This document shows, one piece after another, positions 8,061 to 12,225 of a stretch of 12,225 bases of DNA (positions are counted from its first letter, which is position 1; every line of letters begins with the position of its first letter). Both the position numbers and the translations under genes were made by a program. Below the pieces are notes generated by a model. The model saw only the letters and a list, made by a program, of their open reading frames with translations. It did no database searches and was not told where the DNA came from. Source of the DNA: DATGFK01 sp040007395 (GTDB lineage: Bacteria; Chloroflexota; Anaerolineae; Aggregatilineales; UBA2796); NCBI GenBank assembly GCA_040007395.1, contig JBDTVG010000222.1, positions 1-12,225 of the forward strand, in the 5' to 3' direction.

Positions 8061-8133
8061 AGCTTTGCCCACCCTTAAGAATTCAGCCTGAACTAATCGT
8101 ACTGATAGTTCAGGCTGATTAAGTGGCAAGCTT
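8061..8133. terminator. Long inverted repeat after the cmr operon
   Basis: TCAGCCTGAACTA (8083-8095) and its exact complement TAGTTCAGGCTGA (8106-8118) form a 13-bp stem with a 10-base loop. The pairing resumes outward, with CTTAA (8074-8078) against TTAAG (8119-8123), then AGCTTTGCC-like (8061-8069) against GGCAAGCTT (8125-8133), with small bulges. It begins 38 bp beyond the stop codon of the TIR gene and precedes the array-2 leader, where an operon terminator would be expected. No strong T run follows on the - strand. A fossil of a small mobile element is an alternative. Confidence 0.55.
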
Positions 8134-8171
8134 TGGGAGAGTCGTATTTACATACCAGTTTGAGCGTTTAC

Positions 8172-9185
8172 TCAATCGATATTGCCGAAAACGCGGAAGT
8201 ATCGGCTGTGCTCCACCGAATGTTGGTAGACTTCTGCCCGGTAAGCATTTTTGTGGCCCAGCCCCAGAGGATAGAGCAGCGCTCCCGGCCCCACATTAAA
8301 GATTTGCAAAGCGGGTCGATCCCCCATCTTAGCATATACCTTCAAGGCTTCGTCAGCCGCACGGATCGCATCCTGCCATTCGTCGGGAGCCGTTACGTCG
8401 AGTCCGTAGTTGGTCTGGTAGGCTGACCCGATATAGGTGATCTGCAACGGGCCGCGTACCAAAAACATCCGCAGCTTGAAATCGAGGGTCGCCTTGTCAT
8501 TGCGAGCCGAGTCAAGGAAGTTCAGCGCGATGCCTAGCGGGAAATGGTCGCCGGGAATAGCTTGCGAAAACTGCATGGCAAGCTGGGCCTTCGGCTGCCA
8601 CTCCAGCGTATCCTCGGCCCGCCCAACAAGGTAAGTGGAGCAGTATTTGCTGGCCTTTAGCGGCAGCCCAATCAGATTGATGCGTTGCTGCCCAACCGTC
8701 ACGCTGAACGACAAACAGCCGGGATCGAAAGCGGCGGCCTCACGGAACGTTTTGGCGGGGTTGCCAATCAAGTCCATCTCCAAGATCTTGCTGCTGTGCA
8801 TCTTTGCACCTTCCGGTAACTTATCAAGGGCCGCGATGAGCTTATCAACTGCGCCGGGTTCCGAATGAAAGATCGCATTGATTGACTTTAACCGCGACGG
8901 CAGGTCGCACTTCCGATAGACGTAGGGGATAACCGTTAGTCCCGCGTCAAGGGCTGTATCAATCTCGATGCCACACCATTCCGAGACAACCGAGTTCGGC
9001 GACAGGAACGCGATCATGCCCGTGCTCGCTTTAACACCGGACGTGATCGCTTCTTGCCATTTACTACCCGGTTTGATGTTCGTTTTATCCAGCCAGACAC
9101 GATAGTTGCGCCGCCGGAGCTGCTCCACAATCTTTTGAACAAAGTCCAGATCAAGGCGTGAATAGCTAATGAATATTTGTGACAC
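8172..9185 (-). CDS. TIR domain effector with SAVED-like C-terminal domain
   Basis: A 337-residue protein predicted to be a nucleotide-activated NAD-consuming effector. The N-terminal TIR domain covers about residues 1-130: it opens with IFISYSRLDLDFV, continues with RVWLDKTNIKPG and contains SEWCGIEID with E74 at the place of the catalytic glutamate of NADase TIRs. From about residue 140 the protein changes character. The last 60 residues (ALQIFNVGPGALLYPLGLG, then AEVYQH and a final Y-F pair) resemble the end of SAVED domains, which bind cyclic oligonucleotides in CBASS and some type III CRISPR effectors. This second assignment is from memory of the motif and is moderate. The start is a GTG, 8 bp after the cmr6 stop, with AGGGG (9191-9195) 5 bases upstream and overlapping that stop. 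The tight spacing puts it in the cmr operon. It has no transmembrane segment or signal peptide. If the C-terminal half is not SAVED, it is an unknown sensor. Confidence 0.8.
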   Translation of the reverse strand: MSQIFISYSRLDLDFVQKIVEQLRRRNYRVWLDKTNIKPGSKWQEAITSGVKASTGMIAFLSPNSVVSEWCGIEIDTALDAGLTVIPYVYRKCDLPSRLKSINAIFHSEPGAVDKLIAALDKLPEGAKMHSSKILEMDLIGNPAKTFREAAAFDPGCLSFSVTVGQQRINLIGLPLKASKYCSTYLVGRAEDTLEWQPKAQLAMQFSQAIPGDHFPLGIALNFLDSARNDKATLDFKLRMFLVRGPLQITYIGSAYQTNYGLDVTAPDEWQDAIRAADEALKVYAKMGDRPALQIFNVGPGALLYPLGLGHKNAYRAEVYQHSVEHSRYFRVFGNID

Positions 9186-9193
9186 GGTTGCCC

Positions 9194-10252
9194 CTATTTT
9201 GTTGGTACCGGACGAAAGACACCATAACCCGCCGAAGTCTTGGAGCCAATGCCCAACTCATTGAGCGCCAGCCTCAACCACTCCGCCGCCCATTCAACGA
9301 CCTTTTCAACCCTCTGTTCATCACGAATGCCGGGTCGAAGGCCCACCGCAAAGGCAAAGCGCGTTTTGGCTGCCACGCCCAAAAAGTTGATTGGATTGGG
9401 GCTGTCGGCATCGTGCGGGGCCGATTTATCGCCATAGTAACTCCCAAAGTGTGGGGTCATCACGTCGGCCTCGAATAGGGTGCGGTTAGTAGGCAGCGCA
9501 GAGACGACAGCGTTATAGAACACACAAGCGCCTGCATTTTCCGTGCTGCCAAAGGCATGGCGGTACACGTTCGACTCTGCAACCGAGTCCAGCGCCGCCA
9601 GATCGAGCGCCTCGTTCAGCGTGATCTTCTCGGCATAAGCCTGCTTCAGACGGTACATCAGTTCCATGAGCGTAGATAAGGCGGCTTGGCGTTGTTCCGT
9701 CTGTGCCGGATCGATGACCAGTAGCGCATCCAGCAGTTCGAGTGGCGTTGGATGCGGCTTGTCCTTTTCGTCAGCGATGAACCAGCGTAACTGCTCACCC
9801 ATCAACACAGGCACACCGAGTGCTGCCGCTGCCATATACAGCCCGTAAGCGCGGCACAGCCCTTTGAGCGCACTCCCCGGAATAAAGGGCAGGCCCGTGA
9901 CATGATCGAGCGTGAGGCCAGTTTCAAGCGAACCTTTTTCGCCCATGCCAACCACCATCCGCCCTTCGAGCCGCATTTCAAACCGGATAGCTCGCTGGGT
10001 CTGTTGTGTCCAGCGATCAAGGGTTGACTGCTGAAGTTTCACTAGTGCTTCATTCTCGCTACTGAACCGAGTGCAGAGTTGGCGCAACCACTGGTCGCGC
10101 CATTTTTGGTTTTTGGCTCCTTCCACATCAAGGTTCCAGATCACCTCGTTCGGTACATAGCGCTTTAGGATGAGCGACAGGTTAGCGCACCGCTCGGCAT
10201 GGGCAGCCAAGATACGGGCCGTGTCGCTGGGCGTGAGGTAAGTCGGAGGCAT
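9194..10252 (-). CDS. cmr6: Type III-B effector subunit Cmr6
   Basis: A RAMP-fold protein that caps the Cmr4 backbone of the type III-B RNA-targeting complex, at the end near the crRNA 3' side. Seen in the sequence: a helical N-terminal extension of about 90 residues, RFEMRLEGRMVVGMGEKGSLETGLTL, then the RAMP motif FIPGSALKGLCRAYG (about 123-137) and a glycine-rich C-terminal loop GIGSKTSAGYG (334-344), all typical of Cmr6. Its 352 residues are a normal to slightly large size. The start ATG lies 2 bp after the cmr5 stop. Its ribosome binding site GGAGGT (10261-10266) is inside the last codons of cmr5, eight bases upstream, so the two are probably translationally coupled. Cmr6 lacks the catalytic aspartate role of Cmr4 and acts structurally. 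Confidence 0.93.
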   Translation of the reverse strand: MPPTYLTPSDTARILAAHAERCANLSLILKRYVPNEVIWNLDVEGAKNQKWRDQWLRQLCTRFSSENEALVKLQQSTLDRWTQQTQRAIRFEMRLEGRMVVGMGEKGSLETGLTLDHVTGLPFIPGSALKGLCRAYGLYMAAAALGVPVLMGEQLRWFIADEKDKPHPTPLELLDALLVIDPAQTEQRQAALSTLMELMYRLKQAYAEKITLNEALDLAALDSVAESNVYRHAFGSTENAGACVFYNAVVSALPTNRTLFEADVMTPHFGSYYGDKSAPHDADSPNPINFLGVAAKTRFAFAVGLRPGIRDEQRVEKVVEWAAEWLRLALNELGIGSKTSAGYGVFRPVPTK

Positions 10253-10254
10253 GG

Positions 10255-10668
10255 CTAGTGACCTCCATTAGGGGTATCGGCAAAGCCTTTGGCTTCCGCG
10301 AAGCGTTTCAGCCACGATAGATAGGCCAGTGCTTCCGTCGCTGCCCGTCGATACTCATTGCTATCGCAGGTCAAGACTAGTTCAAGCAGTTCGATCTTAG
10401 GAGGTTTGGGACGTAACTCAGCCACAACCCAGTCGGAAACGTCCTTGTAGACTTGCCAATGCTCAGTATCTTGCCGATTCTTATCTTTCGCCTTCAAAAA
10501 GGCGAGAGTCTGTCCCAAACCTTCACCGAGGATCATGGCGGGTAATCCGCGCACGAGTGAGCCATATTCTTTTTGCAAATGCGTTACTTGTTCAACATTG
10601 AGCCACGCACTCTTGGCGCGACGCTGCTGTAAAGTCTGTTGCTGAGATTGTGTCGGTTGATTAGTCAT
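10255..10668 (-). CDS. cmr5: Type III-B effector small subunit Cmr5
   Basis: A 137-residue all-helical protein, the small subunit that lines the inner filament of the Cmr complex beside the target RNA. The pattern QRRAKSAWLNVEQV near residues 15-28, the GLPAMILGEGLGQTLAFLKAK segment around 40-60 and the C-terminal helix with EALAYLSWLKRFAEAKG are characteristic of Cmr5. Length agrees with the family. It starts 16 bp after the cmr4 stop, with a G-rich stretch about ten bases before the ATG as a probable ribosome binding site. It ends 2 bp before cmr6. No catalytic residues are expected. Confidence 0.92.
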   Translation of the reverse strand: MTNQPTQSQQQTLQQRRAKSAWLNVEQVTHLQKEYGSLVRGLPAMILGEGLGQTLAFLKAKDKNRQDTEHWQVYKDVSDWVVAELRPKPPKIELLELVLTCDSNEYRRAATEALAYLSWLKRFAEAKGFADTPNGGH

Positions 10669-10684
10669 TGAATTTGCGCCCCCG

Positions 10685-11572
10685 TTAGTTTATTTGCCAG
10701 CGAAGCGAGACAAGCCCCTGCCCAACCGTTTCATCCCCACCAATTTGTATCCGATCCTTGAAATTGGCTTTTAACCAAGCGACGGCGGCAGCATCGTCTT
10801 TGCCAGATGGAAGGCCCGTGTCGCCGCGCAAGGTGCGCGTTGTCACTGCACTAACCATCAGGGTATCGGCGGGAAGCGCTTCCTGTGTCCACAGTGCGCC
10901 TGCTTGAACGGTCTTGCTTTCGGAGCGAATCTTGACCCGTGTGGCAATTTCAGTGGCGTTCACAACAAAATCACGAAAAGCGTTATCCGGCAAAACTATC
11001 AGGCTGTCTTTTAGCTTGTCCTGCCAATATTGGTAATCCGTCGTATCGGGTAGGGCATTGTCTACGAGCCACTTCGCCAGCGCATCGACTTCCTTTGACG
11101 GTTTGGCATCGAAGGAAAATTCGTCCAGCACGACAGCGTTATTGATAGTGATGGCACTATTGGTCGTGACAAGGCTGGACTTTTCATCCGCGACAGTGAT
11201 CGAAAATTTGACTTTAGGATCTGTAACTTTCGCATCGCGAGCCAGTCGAGAAATAACATGCGGGCAGGTGACGTAGGCGAATACGCCAACCAACGAGCGC
11301 ACCGGGAACAGGACAATCCGCGCTTCGCCCAGCGAGATAGCCCCCGCGTATTCCGTGCCTTTATTGGTGGTTTCGGGGCCGAAGATCGCCTCGATCTCAC
11401 CGCTTGGTGCAGCACATTGGCTGCGTAAGGCCCCTTTGACCCCGCTGCCATGAATGTTGGGATATTGGGTGGAACGCTCACGCTGAATGGGCAGATCAAT
11501 CGCTGAGAGACCGCTGCCCGTACCCGCGTGCATTGGCGACTCTGTATAGAAAAAGAGCAATCCAGTTTTCAT
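10685..11572 (-). CDS. cmr4: Type III-B backbone and target-RNA nuclease Cmr4
   Basis: The repeated backbone RAMP subunit of the Cmr complex. Each copy cuts bound target RNA at 6-nt intervals. In the sequence: MHAGTGSG (14-21), then D26 in AIDLPIQRE, aligned with the catalytic aspartate D26 known from Pyrococcus furiosus Cmr4, then GSGVKGALR (42-50) and the C-terminal glycine loop GGDETVGQG (278-286). The active-site aspartate is present, so target-RNA slicing should be intact. At 295 residues it is a normal length. The ATG has AAAGGA (11582-11587) nine bases upstream. Unlike the other operon genes it is separated from its upstream neighbour (cmr3) by 216 bp holding dispersed repeats, so it may rely on read-through or on its own promoter. 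Confidence 0.95.
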   Translation of the reverse strand: MKTGLLFFYTESPMHAGTGSGLSAIDLPIQRERSTQYPNIHGSGVKGALRSQCAAPSGEIEAIFGPETTNKGTEYAGAISLGEARIVLFPVRSLVGVFAYVTCPHVISRLARDAKVTDPKVKFSITVADEKSSLVTTNSAITINNAVVLDEFSFDAKPSKEVDALAKWLVDNALPDTTDYQYWQDKLKDSLIVLPDNAFRDFVVNATEIATRVKIRSESKTVQAGALWTQEALPADTLMVSAVTTRTLRGDTGLPSGKDDAAAVAWLKANFKDRIQIGGDETVGQGLVSLRWQIN

Positions 11573-11625
11573 TGTCTATCGTCCTTTGTGATTTTGATTA
11601 ATGGCTTAGATTTTGGATCATTCAC

Positions 11626-11794
11626 CGGGTCGGGCCTGCCCGACCCTTACAATCCAAACGGTATTTCGTATGCACAGCGCCTGCGTTATCCGGCATTTGC
11701 CGACGATTGCTAACGGCGGGTCGGGCGGGCTTTGTCCCCTACAATCCAAACAGTGTTTCGTAGGGACACGGTACTGCGTGTCCGGTATTCACGA
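11626..11794. repeat. Two tandem copies of a dispersed intergenic repeat between cmr3 and cmr4
   Basis: Copy A (11626-11703) and copy B (11717-11794) align over nearly their full length with a period of about 91 bp. Both start CGGGTCGGGC, share ACAATCCAAAC (11649-11659 and 11741-11751) followed by TTTCGTA, and end in a CCGG-ATT--CGA block. Copy A opens with a perfect inverted repeat GGGTCGGGC/GCCCGACCC (11627-11646) that could form a strong hairpin in RNA. Copy B runs over the stop codon of cmr3 (11789-11791). The style is that of dispersed intergenic repeats seen in Chloroflexota and similar genomes (from memory, not checked). It fills the only gap in an otherwise packed operon. No gene is seen in 11573-11788. 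Confidence 0.75.
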
Positions 11795-12225
11795 ATTCAG
11801 GTAATTCCATGTCCCGACGGCGATTCTGCCAAACCCCATCTGGGCAGCTGGCAGCGCTGCATCGGGCGTTTCGGTAAATGGCACTGTCGGGATCGAGGCG
11901 TTTTCAAAGTAAAAGACGCTCCCTGCTGGCACATAATGATAGAGGGCCTTCGGTTCGCGTCGGACAATATCCCAACCACTAATCGGTAACGGCTTGCCAA
12001 GCGCAACGGAGACCCATTGCGCGGCTGGCCCGACCCACCTTGACCAATCAAAGTTAGCGGGCCACCAACCGTTCGCAAAGTAGGCGGGGGTCAGCAGCAC
12101 GATTTTGAGACGCTGACCTTTGGCAACCTCCGCTGGCGCTTGATACTCCACCGTTTCATAAGTCGCGCAGCGCGATTCCCCACCCAGCGTAAGCAACCCT
12201 TCTTTAGCAAGCGTCGCGTTCTTGA
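11789..12225 (-). CDS. cmr3: Type III-B effector subunit Cmr3, C-terminal part
   Basis: The reading frame stays open to the right window edge, so only the last 145 or so residues are seen. Cmr3 is a RAMP protein that binds the crRNA 5' tag region and pairs with Cmr2/Cas10 at the base of the complex. Recognisable Cmr3 features in order: LLTLGGESRCATYE, PAYFANGWWPANFDW, LPISGWD with RREPKALYHYVPAGSVFYFE, and a terminal MGFGRIAVGTWNYLNS. The TTG near 12194 is internal, because the upstream codons (KNATLAKEG) continue the family pattern. The stop codon falls inside a copy of the dispersed repeat, so the insertion may have set the present C-terminus. Cas10/cmr2 is expected next, outside the window. 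Confidence 0.92.
   Translation of the reverse strand, partial: KNATLAKEGLLTLGGESRCATYETVEYQAPAEVAKGQRLKIVLLTPAYFANGWWPANFDWSRWVGPAAQWVSVALGKPLPISGWDIVRREPKALYHYVPAGSVFYFENASIPTVPFTETPDAALPAAQMGFGRIAVGTWNYLNS

Noticed and set aside
8133..8426. Open frame on the + strand over the end of the TIR gene
   Set aside because: It is antisense to the SAVED-like coding region and has no family features.
11528..11989. + strand open frames across the cmr3-cmr4 gap
   Set aside because: They run through the dispersed repeat copies and the antisense of cmr3 and cmr4; the translation has no domain signature.

Overview
The window is a type III-B CRISPR-Cas locus. It carries two CRISPR arrays with different but related 37-bp repeats, the 3' part of a Cmr effector operon, a TIR-domain gene at the operon's end, and a very large TPR/zinc-ribbon/P-loop ATPase gene lying between the arrays. 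Base composition is moderate. The ATPase family and the dispersed ACAATCCAAAC-type intergenic repeat look most like filamentous or phototrophic Chloroflexota, but this is an impression from memory and no marker gene confirms it.

Layout, left to right. 1-671: array 1, ten repeats and cut by the left edge; its repeat ends in ATTGAAAC on the + strand, so crRNA should be read rightward from a leader outside the window. 687-955: one decayed copy of the array-2 repeat, followed by a copy of the array-2 leader; this looks like the remnant of a third array facing leftward. 1146-5462 (+): the roughly 1438-residue ATPase. 5520-5554: terminator-like hairpin. 5556-7804: array 2, 31 repeats with no difference seen between them, read leftward. 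7805-8055: its leader. 8061-8133: a long imperfect inverted repeat. 8172-12225 (all on the - strand, read from the right edge): end of cmr3, a 216-bp gap filled by two copies of a dispersed repeat, cmr4, cmr5, cmr6, then a TIR protein with a SAVED-like C-terminal half.

How it works together (inference from known families): both arrays would give crRNAs with the same 8-nt ATTGAAAC 5' tag, which the Cmr complex can load. Cas10/Cmr2, presumably encoded just beyond the right edge, would make a cyclic oligonucleotide when target RNA is bound. The last gene of the operon has the architecture of a nucleotide-sensing NAD-degrading effector (TIR plus SAVED-like). It is tightly packed behind cmr6, so it probably belongs to the system. 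No spacer-acquisition genes (cas1, cas2) and no cas6 lie in the window.

The points most worth a second look are the TIR/SAVED-like protein inside a III-B operon, the duplicated leader with an orphan repeat flanking the ATPase-array 2 block, and the giant ATPase itself.
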